Source: Prosapia bicincta (Eukaryota > Arthropoda > Insecta > Hemiptera > Cercopidae). From it: a stretch of 64,000 bases of DNA. Below are positions 1 through 13,170 of this stretch, piece by piece. The notes beneath the pieces are model-generated. The model was not told the origin of the DNA and made no database searches. It saw only the letters and a program-made list of their open reading frames with translations. Numbering within the stretch: position 1 is the stretch's first letter; every line of letters starts with the position of its first letter. Position numbers and translations under genes: made by a program. Location of the stretch: assembly GCA_036971475.1 (NCBI GenBank), contig JBAIZL010000003.1:56061842-56125841 (forward strand), in the 5' to 3' direction.

Positions 1-1047
1 ACTGTATACACACACACATGGCACTCCCTTGCAATCAGACATTTTTTTTAGATCGCGTCCAGATTTAGTTGAAATTAAGTTTTAAAATGGGATTTCATAC
101 AACAACTGTTTTCATGTTGTAGGAGTGCATGTGCTATTTGATGGTCCAGAATGAAGATCCTGAGGTTGGAAAGTCAAGGGTAGGGATTTCAGTGGGCAAG
201 TCTCCCTGTCTATTTTAGTAGAAGAATGTTTTTAAGGAATTACCTGGGAGAATTTTGACTAGAAAGGGGTGAGGGGATGTGAACTGTAACCCGGTGAATG
301 GTTGTGCTGAGATGTGTTCGACTGAAGTCAGCATTGCAACTCTCGTGCATTTATAAAGCAAAATATAAACTCTTGGAATTTTAGGAAGTCGGAAATGAGT
401 TGCTAATTTTAAACGAAATCCTCTCTCTACTGACAACCAACCCTCCTGAAGACGTTATTTACGATAGTATGAGACACTCTTTCATTCAAACGTTCCCTTG
501 TATTAAGCATTAGTTTATAACATCTTCGCGCGCGATAATTCCCGAAAACATTCAGGGAACGCCATTGTGGCAACAGGAATTCGACACAGACTATTTTACC
601 TAAAATTTATTAAAGAAAAATTAATAACCGTTAAAATAACTTGGCCCTTTTCACCCTTGTCACGTCTAACACATTACGTCATCTTCAATGTTTCAATTAA
701 TAGAAACCTTGTTAAGCCAAGGAAATATTAAATAAAACAAACGCATTTGAAATTAATTAAACAAGTTTGTAGCTTCAACAAACTGGAATTAAGCTCTTGA
801 ATAAAACTCAATAATCCTGATGGTTTAATCAAAGTAGTTCTTTGGGAACTTTCTTAAAACAGGACAATAAATAGATATTAGTGAGGCAACGTTTTGAAAG
901 TCTTCCAGCCACAACTAGACTTTAGACCGACTTTAATATTCACTAGTGACTGTAGGTAGCAGCACCAACAAGGTAAACCAAACCACGCCTACTACTGGTG
1001 TGAACAATCTACGACTTAATTTTACAATGGCTGATCTTAAATTTTCA

Positions 1048-1268
1048 ATCGATAAGATATTGATAAAATATGTTTTTATTCGTCCAATTAAGTTCAAATA
1101 CATGTTTTTAACCTATAGCGGATAACAATTAATGTCAATTCAATATATTAAAATATTTATTTAATAATTAAATTATAAAATTGTGGGTTCCGTACCTGGA
1201 ATCGAACTGAGAATCTGCATGTTCAAAGTCTAGCGCATTTTGGCAATGGGCCAACATTCCTATACCTA
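1048..1268 (-). mobile_element. tRNA-derived SINE relic (unit A)
   Basis: Read on the minus strand, the head resembles a tRNA: an A-box-like GTTGGCCCATTGCC, then CTAGACTTTGAACATG, then a B-box-like AGTTCGATTCC. An AT-rich body follows that is shared with all other copies. The same family lies in plus orientation at about 40355-40625, which shows it is a mobile family and not only part of the tandem unit. Confidence 0.6.
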
Positions 1269-1980
1269 GAAATATATTTCTCAAAGATATTTATGAATAT
1301 TTTATCACCATCTGGAGAATGTTGCAATGGTTACCACGCAATAACATAAATAGCACTCTAGGGTAATTAAAATATAAGCTTTCTTTGTTGACCTTCGTAG
1401 GAATTTATATTAATTGTTTTCTAATGAGTTTGACTAAGAATTAAATTTGTTATAGAAGAGAGACACCTTAATAAATACTTATTATTGAAAGTAACTTTAC
1501 AAATTAAATAAATTTTACAATTATAAACTTTGAAATATTTTATAATTCTAAAATTTTTTAAATTCTATGGTGAATTTTTCCATGTAAAAAAGTAAAAGAA
1601 TTTCCTTTATCGATGTTTTGCGCCTAATGCTTCTTTCAACAACAAAACCCAAACAGAATTGTTAACATGTTTTGGAAATAATTCCCTCACTAAAAAATAA
1701 AGGGTGGAAAAACATATCTTCAACCTAATCATCTGAATTATTAACTCGATGTTGTTATTTCATGGAAACCCTCCCATATCTCTAAACGACAGGAATTCTA
1801 TTAGCGTAGCTTTGATCAGCGTTTTAAAACAGTGCATTACGGTGGGGTGTTTGCTAAAGGGAATTTTTAATGAACAGTGTAAATGCAAGTTAATTGTATT
1901 CTGGTGTAGGTGTGCTTTGTGCATTACAATATGTGTAATCTTACTCGTCCTTTATCTGCAGGCGAAACGAGAGCTCATTA

Positions 1981-2150
<170 letters not shown>

Positions 2151-3007
2151 GAGGTTTTATCCCGTATTCTTTATCCCCGGTATTTATATTCTTTGAGGAG
2201 TTATTTTTCATGGTGGGTGTCGTTAAAACTACATGCTTTAATTTTTTTAATGGTAATTGTAAATTAGCACTTATGAATTAAAAACAAATTATATTTTGAA
2301 ATTGAGAAAAAAGAGTGGCAGGTTTTGTTTTTATAGCAATGAATTCTGAGGTGCAGAATTTAGCTCTATAAATATAACAAGTTTTATAAAAAAAAAAAAA
2401 AATAATAATTCAATTCCCACTGACGTCAACAGAAATATTTCAATTTAGTTCCTTTTTATTAAATATTTACAATGAAACCCCTAATATTAGGGTATACTGT
2501 ATATTTTCACACTACTAGTGTATTTCTATTCAAACGTTATTAAAATTCTTCTTATTTACCCACACATGTTTAATTACATTTAATACTTGTACTGGATGGC
2601 ATTTGATGTTATAGAGTTTCATATAAACTATAAACTATATTCTATAAACTATATAAACTCTATATTCTATAAAATATAAATTTATTATTTTGAATTTAAA
2701 AAGTTGACTTCTTTAGGTTGAGATTCAAACTGTATGACTACTTGTTTGATATCCAGCTGTTGAGTACTGGACTTTAATTAATTGAAATTTTAAACAAGAT
2801 ATACATATAGTAAGTATGACCTAATAGTGGGACACGAAATATAAATTTTTTGAAAGGATAATGTCAAAAATTTACAATTAGGTCTATAATTAATTATTAA
2901 ATATCACCTTTCCTCAAAATACACACATTTACAATATTTATGTACAAAAATAAATAAATATATATATATGCAGTAAGAAATTAACTAAGCATCCTCAAAA
3001 ATGATCA

Positions 3008-3135
3008 AGAATGAATATCATTGAGAATTTAGAAATATATAAAAATAATATTAAAAATACACTTATTGAGGAGCAAGTACAAGTAAAATCAAAATATAAT
3101 TACATTTTTAACTTAAATAAAAATACAAACTCTTG
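3008..3135 (+). pseudogene. Penelope-like element endonuclease C-terminal relic (unit A)
   Basis: An open stretch from 3011 reads MNIIENLEIYKNN then IEEQVQVKSKYNYIF. This matches in order the remnant at 22.2-22.5 kb (MNIHKALEIHKYNT then INEQIQVKSKYDTIF). In the family, this segment lies at the C-terminal end of the GIY-YIG endonuclease part of the PLE polyprotein. Only the tail remains here, without reverse transcriptase or the GIY-YIG motif, and the downstream hammerhead relic seen in units C-E is missing. The similarity to the better 22.2-kb copy is seen directly; the family name comes from that copy. Confidence 0.6.
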
Positions 3136-3160
3136 TTTAGGAAAGTGTTCTTTAACCATA

Positions 3161-6100
3161 TATAGGCCTATACACACATATCACTTCCTAGCTTGCAGAA
3201 AAGTGTTTTAGAACTAGTGCAGATTCAGCTAATATTAAGTTTTATCATGAGATTTCATACAACAGCTGATTTCATGTTGTAGAAGTACATGTGCTCTTTG
3301 ACTGGCCCAGATTGAAGATCCTAACCAAGGGAGAGATGGTTGGAAAGTCAATGGAGGTGGGTGGAGATTTCAATGGACAATGCTCCCTGTCTATGTTAGT
3401 AGAACAATACTTTTAAGGAATTACCTGGGAGAATTTTGACCGAGAGAGTGGTGAGGGGATGTGAACTGCAACCCGGTGAATGGTTGAGGTGGGAGATATG
3501 TTCGACTGAAGTCAGCATGGCAACACTCGTGCATCTATATAGCAAAATGCAAACTTTTGAACTATTAGCTAGTGGGAAGCAAATAGGTTACTTAAATGCA
3601 TTACTAATGCATCCATGATAGGATGCTAATGGAGTCTGTAGAGTTAAACGTAGCAGGATTCTGTAGAATTAATCCTTTACAGGATTCTCTATAGCGTAGC
3701 ATCATGTCGACGTGCTTGACGATAGTGTAAGACACACTCTTTCATTCAAACGATTTTTTTTTTAAAGGAATGAGTTTATAACATTTTCTGGTTTGATAAT
3801 TTTCGAAAACATTCAAGGAGAGCCAGGGTGGTTACAGGAATTCAACGCATACAATTTTTCCTAAACTTTAAACAAACCAAAATGTATCAACCGTTTAAAA
3901 TAACCTGGCATTTTCACCCACATCACTTCTAAGACACTACATCATCTTTAGTGTTTCAATGAGAAAAAACCTTGTTAAACCGAAAAAATTATTAAAGAAA
4001 ATAAACCCATTTGCAAATAATCAAACAAGTTTGAAGGTTCAATAACTGGAATTAAGTTCTTGAACAGACGTCCTGATGGTTTATCAAAGTAGTTCTAATT
4101 AACGATCTTAAAACAGAGCATTAAATAGATATTTGATAGGCAACGCTTTGAAAGACTGTCAACTGCAACTAGACTTTAGACTGACTTTAACTATCACTAG
4201 TGACTGTAGGTAGCAGCACTAACAAGGTAAACCAAACCACGCCTACTACTGATATGAAACATCCACGACCTAATTTTACAATGGCTGATCTTAGAATGTC
4301 GTTCATAGACTCATTTAATTCCTTTTATTTGCTCACACTATCCTGATATATATCTTAAATACATTTTTAATCATACATTCAAGGACGACAACATGGAGAT
4401 CATTCCGGCAGCCAAAAACCATTTGTTTTTAAAAACAACCATTCCAATGCGGGTTTCCTGCCACAGAATGAGCTCCACTATCCTCTTGTAAGAGGCAAAT
4501 ACCAAGAACGAGAAGTTGCATTTTGTGATTCGGCGTCTGTTGCAATCTAAGGACTTGTGGTATCTGTATAACTATATAACTCGATGGCCCATCTATAAGT
4601 ATAAATGACTTAATAAACATGAACAAGTGTATGCTTAAATATTTTGTTTTCTTTGTTTAAAACAAAATAAAATAATCTTATTAAAATACATGTTTTCTTT
4701 TTTAAAATTATTTCACTATGACCAATACAGGGTAAATATTTACGTAGTCCAGTTTTGTAAACCTTTTAGAAACTCAATTTCAAACTAAAACGTCTTTAAA
4801 TTGGGAGTAAATTCGCACATTTGATAATAGTAAATAATTTCTCCTTAACTATATGATTAAGTCACGAGACCTAGAAAGAGATTTAGCTGTTCGATGAGCA
4901 GAGGCCTAATTGACATTTATATTAGGCGGGGACAGCTGACTTAGTGATTGTTGAACCTCGATTCTATACGTATCGGGCCCCCTTGAACTATGCCTAGATG
5001 AGAGATATGTAGACAGCTGCCTGTGCTTCCACCCCTAATATGTGGGAAACTAAACCCTGAACACTAAAAGTCTCTTGCTATATCTTATGAGTAATAATAT
5101 AATCTCTTAAATAATAGAACTGTTTACTATTTTTACGTTTTGGTTAAGAAGAAATACCGATCAAATACTAAGTGGATTTCCGAGAAGCTAGCGGAACCGC
5201 ACACGTATGATATCATTGACCCCTTTATATCTTCTACCAGGGGCCATGTCCCTTCCTTAATTACATCCCTTGAAGAGATATTGTTCATGGTGGGTGTCCT
5301 TAAAACTAAATTAAAAATTATCAAATAACCCTATTTATTAGTAAAAGAACATTTGATATTGTAATGAGAAGAAAAAAAATAATTCTAAAACTGTTGACGC
5401 TTTTTAAAATACCTCTGAAACTAAATATCTCAGTTTTGTAGCGTCACTGACGTCGAAATGCTGTTTAAAACGTTTGTATGACATTCTATATTATTGCCAA
5501 TGACACAAGTTGATTTATTGTAAAGAAAGAAAATTATCGTTGGGAAATGTATTTCTCTTGCTTTACGCAAGAGTAAATGTGTTTATATTCGTCATAATAA
5601 ACCTCCTTAAACAAAGCTTCGAAAATGTGTTGATGCAATGCACAGATGAAATATGAATGTCTGTCACGTTGGGAAATGTGTTTTTCTTTAGATGTCGAAG
5701 AGATAGATTAATACAAGTCTTGGAACAAGTGATACGCCAAGGGAAGGTGTAATTAGAGATAATATAAAGCGAGATAATTTAGATAAGTAGAGAAGGAACA
5801 ATAGCGGATAACAAACGTATTCAGGATCTGTTGATCAAAAATATTTTAAAAGGTTTTTAAAAACACAACATTTACAAAGTATGAATATGTATACAAATAA
5901 CGTTCAGGAAATACAAGGAATGATGGTTTTTGTATATTTAACACTTTTCCTTAAGTGTTTTGTTTTCAATATTAAATGGTAGTGTGGCACTAGTGATATT
6001 AAATAAAAAGATAGTATCAGAAATTTTTAAAATAATATAATTTATAAAATATCTACTTTTCTCGAAATAAATATAGGCTAATTACAGTACTTATATATAA

Positions 6101-6208
6101 TAGAAGAGACCATTCAAGTTTTAAAAATGGAGTCGTTCCGAAACGTGTCAACAAATACAAGTATTGTCATCTCAGTAGAGCCAGGAAAATGTAGTTTTAG
6201 AGAGATTA

Positions 6209-6279
<71 letters not shown>

Positions 6280-6295
6280 TATATATATTTATATC
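3161..6295. repeat. 3-kb unit B (type 2, diverged second half)
   Basis: Begins with the type-2 version of the unit start (CACTTCCTAGCTTGCAG) and carries the type-2 marker near 3606 (GCATCCATGATAGGATGCTA). From about 4340 to 5230 it departs from other units. Homology resumes around 5247 (GTCCCTTCCTTAATTACATC, TTGTTCATGGTGGGTGTCCT) and the CA tract is absent. I see no coding feature in the divergent part. Confidence 0.75.
6210..6276. repeat. Compound (TA)n(TG)n(AG)n microsatellite
   Basis: Runs of TA, then TG, then AG lie just before the start of unit C. The open frame across it is a simple-repeat translation. Confidence 0.95.
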
Positions 6296-7290
6296 CTGTA
6301 TACACACACTCATGGCACTTCCTTGCAATCAGACAATTTTTTTAGATCGCGTCCAGATTTAGTTGTAATTAAGTTTTAAAATGGGATTTCATACAACAAC
6401 TGTTTTCATGTTGTGGGAGTGCATGCGCTATTTGATGGTCCAGGATGAAGATCCTGAGGTGGGAAAGTTAAGGGTGGGGATTTCAGTGGGCAAGTCTCCC
6501 TGTCTATTTTAGTAGAAGAATGTTTTTAAGGAATTACCTGGGAGAATTTTGACTAGAGAGGGGTGAGGGGATGTGAACTGTAACCCGGTGAATTGTTGAG
6601 CTGAGATGTGTTCGACTGAAGTCAGCATTGCAACTCTCGTGCATTTATATAGCAAAATACAAACTCTTGGAATTTTAGGAAGTCGGAAATGAGTTGCTAA
6701 TTTTAAACGAAATCCTCTCTCTACTGACAATCAACCCTCCTGAAGACGTTATTTACGATAGTATGAAACAAACTCTTTATTTTAAACGTTTTCCTTTAAT
6801 AAGCATTAGTTTATAACAACTTCGGGCGTGATAATTCCCGAAAACATTCAGGGAACGCCATTGTGGCAACAGGAATTCGACACAGACTATTTTATCTAAA
6901 ATTTATTAAAGAAAAATTGAATAACCGTTAAAATAACTTGGCTCTTTTCACCCTTGTCACGGTTAACACATTACGTCATCTCTAATGTTTCAATGAAAAG
7001 AAACCTTGTTAAGCCAAGGAAATATTAAAGAAAACAAAACCATTTGCTAATAATTAAACAAGTTTGTAGCTTCAACAAACTGGAATAAGGCTGTTATAAA
7101 ATTGGAATAAAACTAATAATCCTGATGGTTTTATCAAAGTAGTCCTTTGGGAACGTTCTTAAAACAGAGCAATAAATAGACATTAGTGAGGCAACGCTTT
7201 GAATGACTTCCAACCTCAACTAGACTTTGGACCGACTTTAACTATCCCTCGTAACTGTAGATAGCAGCACCAACAAGGTAAACCAAATCC

Positions 7291-7611
7291 ATAGCATGAG
7301 GTGATCCAAGCCCCCAGGGTTCCTGCATGATCTGTCGCGGGATTTTTCCTGGCAGGGTTTCTTTCTTGCCAGGTTTTTTCATCCCGCTCTTAGCGCGACA
7401 CTTACCGTACTGTTTCATTTCACTATCTCCTGATTCTCCATGGAAAGAGCTTATGAGCTTGGTACATGGGCAATCAATCCCGTTTCCTTCATTCGCGGTA
7501 GGGATACTAACCGCATGCGCATGTGAGACGGAGGTAGCTCGCTAGAGGTTGGCTGCCACGAGGGCTGGGCGGGTTTTGGGGGCTCAGAGCCGGGTTAAAA
7601 AAAAAAAAAAA
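7291..7611 (+). mobile_element. GC-rich poly-A-tailed retroposon insertion
   Basis: About 300 GC-rich bases ending in a run of A (about 7597-7612) interrupt the unit sequence that elsewhere reads GTAAACCAAACCACGCCTAC. The A-tail at the + strand end and clean interruption indicate target-primed retroposition of a SINE, a 5'-truncated LINE or a processed transcript. A flanking duplication is short or hidden by the A run. I do not recognise the family. No convincing pol III promoter boxes or protein frame were found. Confidence 0.6.
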
Positions 7612-7672
7612 AATCACGCCTACTACTGATGAGAAAAATCCACGACTTAATGTTACAATGGCTGATCTTAGA

Positions 7673-7905
7673 ATGCCGACAACATTCATAGACTCATTAA
7701 ATTCCTTCTATTAGCTCACACTCTCCTGATATATAGCTTCTACAAATTTTCAATCATTGATAAAATACGTTTTTATCCATACAATCAAGTTCAAATACAT
7801 TTTTTAAACCGATAGTGATTGACAATTGACGTTAATACAGTTTTTTTTTTATATACATTCATAAATTAAATTATAATTTTTTGGAGTCCGAACCAGGATT
7901 CGAAC
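7673..7905 (-). mobile_element. tRNA-derived SINE fragment (unit C, first copy)
   Basis: Shares the SINE body and ends at a B-box-like GTTCGAATCC on the minus strand (near 7890). The rest of the tRNA-like head is replaced by CGGGGAGTGAATTTTATATT, which is also found after the copy near 19400. The head was therefore lost in a common ancestor of these two copies. Confidence 0.55.
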
Positions 7906-8258
7906 TGCGGGGAGTGAATTTTATATTGACGACACCCTAGAGATGATTTCGAAAACAAACCCATTTGAAATGAATTAAACAAGTTTGTAGCTTCAACAAA
8001 CTGGAATTAAGCTCTTGAATAAAACTCAATAATCCTGATGGTTTATTCAAAGTAGTTCTTTGGGAACTTTCTTAAAACAGAGCAATAAATAGATATTGGT
8101 GAGGCAACGTTTTGAAAGTCTTCCAGCCACAACTAGACTTTAGACCGATTTTAATTTTCACTAGTGACTGTAGGTAGCAGCACCAACAAGGTACACCAAA
8201 CCACGCCTACTACTGGTGTGAACAATCTACGACTTAATTTTACAATGGCTGATCTGAA

Positions 8259-8488
8259 ATTTTCAATCGAGAGAATATTGATAAAATATGTTTTTATTCG
8301 TCCAATCAAGTTCAAATACATGTTTTAACCTATAGTGGATAACACATGATGTCAATACAGTTTATTAAAATATTTATTCAATAACTAAACTACAAAATTG
8401 TGGTGTCTGAACCTGGAGTCGAACTGAGAATCTTCATATTCAAAATCTAGCGCACTTTGGCACTGACCCAACTTTCCAATACCTAGAT
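8259..8488 (-). mobile_element. tRNA-derived SINE (unit C, second copy)
   Basis: The best-preserved tRNA-like head in the window. On the minus strand it has A-box-like GTTGGGTCAGTGCC, then GTGCGCTAGATTTTGAATAT, then B-box AGTTCGACTCC and CAGGTTC. It is followed by the family body running to lower coordinates. Confidence 0.65.
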
Positions 8489-9200
8489 ATATATTTTACA
8501 AAGATTTTTTCCCCCCATCTGGAGACTGTTGCCATGGTTAGCACACAATATCATAAAACAGCGCTCTAGGGTAACTAAAATAAAGGCTTTATTTTTTTTA
8601 CCTCCGTAGGAATTTATATTATTTGTTTTCTAATCAGTTTAACTAAGAATCAAATTTGTAATATTAAAGCGACACCTTAGTGATAACCTTGTTATTGAAA
8701 TTAACTTTAAAAGGAAATCAATTTTACAATAATAAACTTTGAAATATTTTATAATTCTTAAATTCTTTAAATTATATGGTGAAATATTCAATGTAAAAAA
8801 AGTAAAAGAATTTCCTTTATTGATGCTTTGCGCCTAATGCTTCATTCAGCAACCAAACTCAAACAGAATTGTTAACATGTTTTGGAAATAATTCCCTCAC
8901 TAAAAAGTAAGGGGAGAAAAAAACACCTCTTCAACCTAATATTCTGAATTAAAAACTCGATGTTGTTATTTCATGGAAACCCTCCCATATCTCTAAACGA
9001 CAGGAATTCTATTAGCACAGCTTTGATCAGAGTTTTAAAACAGTGTATTACGGTGGAGTGTTTGCTAAAGGGAATTTTTAATGAACAGTGTACATGCGAG
9101 GGAAATGTATTCTGGGTGTAGGTTTGCTTTGTGCATTACATCATTTGTAATCTTGGTCGTCCCTTAACCTGCAGGCGAAACGAGAAGTCATTACAAACAG

Positions 9201-9217
9201 ACACACACACACACACA

Positions 9218-9252
<35 letters not shown>

Positions 9253-9310
9253 TCTCTGTTTCTCTCTCTCACACACACACTCTCTCTCTCTGACTCTCTC
9301 TCTCTCTCTG

Positions 9311-9378
<68 letters not shown>

Positions 9379-9422
9379 TCTCTCTGTCTCTCTCTCTCTC
9401 ACACACACTCTCTCTCTCTCTC

Positions 9423-9492
<70 letters not shown>

Positions 9493-9511
9493 TCTCTCTC
9501 TCTCTCTTTCA

Positions 9512-9584
<73 letters not shown>

Positions 9585-9620
9585 ACACACACACACACAC
9601 ACATAAACACACACACACAC
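9201..9620. repeat. Long compound (CA)n/(CT)n microsatellite of unit C
   Basis: About 420 bases of alternating blocks of CA and CT repeats at the same landmark position as the (CA)n of unit A. Several open frames on both strands here are simple-repeat translations and not genes. Confidence 0.97.
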
Positions 9621-9865
9621 GAAGGTCTTGTCCCTTCCTTAATTATATCCTTTGAGAAGTTATTGTTCATGGTGGGTGTCCTTAAAACTACATCCTTAAA
9701 TGTTTTTTAATGGCAATTGTAAATTAGCCCTTATGAATTAAAAACAAGTTATATTTTGAATTTGAGAAAATAAGAGTGGCAGTATTTTTTTTATAGCAAT
9801 GAGTTCTGAGGTGCAGAATTTAGCTCTATAAATAAAACAAGTAATATAAAAAATAATATATAACT

Positions 9866-10165
9866 TATTGAGGAGCAAGTACAAGTAAAACCAAAATATA
9901 CCTACATTTTTAACTTATTCAATGAACTCTTACGAATAAAAGACTAAAATAAACACAATTTAGTGATGATTGTTTGATGAAGCAGATAAGATAAGAATAA
10001 CTAATATTTTATTCATAGTACGATTATATGAACCGTCGAGATGTAGTCATAGAAATATAAGGTACTTTGAGAAAGTTTCGATAATGCTGACACTGCCAAT
10101 CAGGGAAAAGCTTTATTTGCAAACAAACATAAAAATACAAATTCTTATTTATGAAAGTGTTCTAT
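9866..10165 (+). pseudogene. PLE tail relic with hammerhead relic (unit C)
   Basis: From 9869 the frame reads LIEEQVQVKPKYTYIF, the same C-terminal PLE segment as at 3065-3110 and 22470-22515. About 150 bases downstream is a decayed hammerhead-like core (10078-10116). The order endonuclease tail then hammerhead matches the clearer copy at 22.2-22.7 kb. Stops and indels elsewhere make it non-functional. Confidence 0.55.
10078..10116 (+). ncRNA. Hammerhead ribozyme relic (unit C)
   Basis: Reads CGATAAT, GCTGA, a 9-base loop, TCAGG, GAAA, AGCTTT. Helix II pairs four of five bases and GAAAAGCTTT is intact. The first core strand has decayed from CTGATGA to TCGATAA, so it should be inactive. Confidence 0.45.
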
Positions 10166-11304
10166 AACCGTATATAGGCCTATACACACATACCACTTCC
10201 TGGCATGCAGACAAGTGTTTTAGAACGAGTACAGATCCAGCTAAGTTTAGGTTTTATCATGAGTTTTCATACAACAGCTGTTTTCATGTTGTAGAAAGTG
10301 CATGTGCTCTTTGACTGGCCCAGATTGAAGATCCTAACAATGGGAGAGATGGTTGGAAAGTTAAGGGAGGTGAGTGGAGATTTCAGTGAACAGTCCTCCC
10401 TGTCTATTTTAGTGGAACAAAGTTTTAAAAGAACTAGCTGGGAGAATTTTGCCCGAGAGAGGGGTGAGTGGAAGCTGGTGAATGGTTGAGGTGGGAGATG
10501 TGTTCGCCTGGTGTCAGCGAGACGACACGCGTGCATCTATAAAGCAAAATGCAAATACTTGCACTAATACAATGTTAGATGCAAATGGTTACTAGAGTGC
10601 ATTACTCATGCATCCATGATAGGGTGCTAATGGATTATGTAGAGTTAAACGTAGCAGGCTTCTGTAGAGTTAATCCTTTACAGGATTCTATATAGCGCAG
10701 CTTCCTGTAGACACGCTTCACAATAGTATAAGACACACTCTTTCAGTTAAATTTTTTTTTTGAAAAAAAGGGAATCAGTTAATAACATCATCAGGCTTGA
10801 TAATGTTTGAAAACATTCAAGTAAAGCCAGGGTGATTACAGGAATTCAACTCATAAAATTGTTCCTAAACTTTGAACAAAATATATCAATCGTTTCAAAT
10901 AACTTGGCCCTTTTTACCCCCTAACACTTCTAAGACACTACATCATCTTTAGTGTTTTAATGAAAAGAAACCTTGTCAAACCCAAGAAACATTAAAGAAA
11001 AGAAACCCATTTCCAATTAATAAAAAGGTTTGTAGCTTCAACAAACTGGAATTACGTTCTTGAATACAACTCCCTAATCCGGATAGTTAATCAAAATAGT
11101 TCTTCGGGAACGTTCTTAAAAAAGAGCAATAAATCGATATTGATGAGGCAACGCTTTGAAAGACTTCCAACGGCAACTAGACTTTACACCGACTTTAACT
11201 ATCACTAGTAACTGTAGGTAGCAGCACCAACAAGGTAAACCAAACCAAGCCTACTACAGATATGAACAATCTACGACTTAATTTTACAATATCTGATCTT
11301 AGAA

Positions 11305-11590
11305 TGCCGACAACATTCATAGACTCATTAATTTCCTTCTATTAGCTCATACTCTCCTGATGTACATCTTCTACAAATTTTCAATCGTTGATAAAATACG
11401 TTTTTATCCATACAACCAAGTTCAAATACATTTGTTAAACCTATGGTGATTGACAATTAACGCTAATACAGTTTTTTTATATATACATTCAATAATTAAA
11501 TTATAATTTTTTTTTTTGGTCCGAACCTGGATTCTAACTGTCTTCGAATTCTAGCGCACATTGGCACTGAGTTAACTTTTTAATACCTAG
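11305..11590 (-). mobile_element. tRNA-derived SINE (unit D)
   Basis: SINE body with tRNA-like head on the minus strand: A-box-like GTTAACTCAGTGCC and a B-box-like AGTTAGAATCC that has lost the conserved TCGA. Downstream is a C homopolymer (about 11621-11630). Confidence 0.55.
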
Positions 11591-12289
11591 AAATATATTT
11601 CTCAAAGATATTTATGAATCCCCCCCCCCATCCTTTGCCATGGTTACCACACAATATCATAATTAGAGCTCTAGGGTAACTAAATTAAAGGTTTTCTTTT
11701 TTACCTCCTTAGGAATGTATATTATTTGTTTTCTAATCAGCTTAACTATGAATCAAATTTGTAATAGTAAAGCGACACCTTAGTTATCACCTTGTTATTG
11801 AAATTAATTTTTTAAAAAAATCAATTTTACAATAATAAATTTTGAAATATTTTATAATTCTTAAATTCTTTAAATTATATGGTGAAATATTCATTGTAAA
11901 AAGTAAAAGAATTTCCTTTATTGATGCTTTGCGCCTAATGCTTCATTTAGCAACAAAACTCAAACAGAATTGTTAACATGTTTTGGAAATATTTCCCTCA
12001 CTAAAAAATAAGGGGTGACAAACACCTCTTCAACCTAATATTCTGAATTATTAACTCGATGTTGTTATTTCATGGAAACCCTCCCATATCTCTAAACGAC
12101 AAGAATTCTATTAGCACAGCTTTGATCAGAGTTTTAAAACAGTGTATTACGGTGGAGTGTTTGCTAAAGGGAATTTTTAATGAACAGTGTACATGCGAGG
12201 GAAATGTATTCTGGTGTAGGTTTGCTTTGTGCGTTACATCATTTGTAAACCTGGTCGTCCCTTATCTGCAGGCGAAACGAGAAGTCATT

Positions 12290-12625
<336 letters not shown>

Positions 12626-12867
12626 GAAGGTTTTGTCCCTTCCTTAATTATATCCTTTGAGAAGTTATTGTTCATGATGGGTGTCCTTAACACTACATCC
12701 TTAAATGTTTTTTAATGGCAATTGTAAATTAGCACCTATGAATTAAAAACAAGTTATATTTTGAATTTTAAAAAATAAGAGTGGCAGTATTTGTTTTTAC
12801 AGCAATGAGTTCTGAGGTGCAGAATTTAGCTCTATAAATAAAACAAGTAATATAAAAAATAATATAT

Positions 12868-13170
12868 AACTTATTGAGGAGCAAGTAAGGGTAAAATCAA
12901 AATATAACTACATTTTTAGCTTATTCAATGAACTCTTACGAATAAAAGACTAAAATAAACACAATTTATTGAAGATGGTTTGATCAAGCAGATAAGATAA
13001 GAATAACTAATATTTTAAGCATAGTACGATTATATGAACCGTCGAGATGTAGTCATAGAACTATAAAGTACTTTGAGAAAGTTTCGATAATGCTGACACT
13101 GCCAATCAGGGAAAAGCTTTATTTGCAAACAAACATAAATATACAAATTCTTGTTTATGAAAGTGTTCTA
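12868..13170 (+). pseudogene. PLE tail relic with hammerhead relic (unit D)
   Basis: Same order as unit C: the TTATTGAGGAGCAAGTA segment of the endonuclease tail, then about 200 bases later a decayed hammerhead-like core at about 13084-13121 (GCTGA, 9-base loop, TCAGG, GAAA, AGCTTT). Confidence 0.5.
13084..13121 (+). ncRNA. Hammerhead ribozyme relic (unit D)
   Basis: Same decayed core and helix II as the copy at 10078. CTGATGA is lost, while GAAAAGCTTT and four helix II pairs are kept. Confidence 0.45.

Larger units (their letters stand above)
6296..10180. repeat. 3-kb unit C (type 1, expanded to ~3.9 kb)
   Basis: Starts like unit A. It is longer because it holds a GC-rich poly-A-tailed insert (about 7291-7611) and a second copy of the unit segment carrying TTTGTAGCTTCAACAAACTG and GTAGGTAGCAGCACCAACAA (first at about 7047-7280, again at about 7960-8200). 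The join near 7950 runs straight from GATGATTTCGAAAACAAA into unit-internal sequence, as an unequal exchange would leave it. Confidence 0.8.

Noticed and set aside
215..436. 73-codon minus-strand frame, repeated at 6509-6730
   Set aside because: It is conserved only because units A and C are recent copies of each other. The same segment is broken in the other units and has no recognisable domain.
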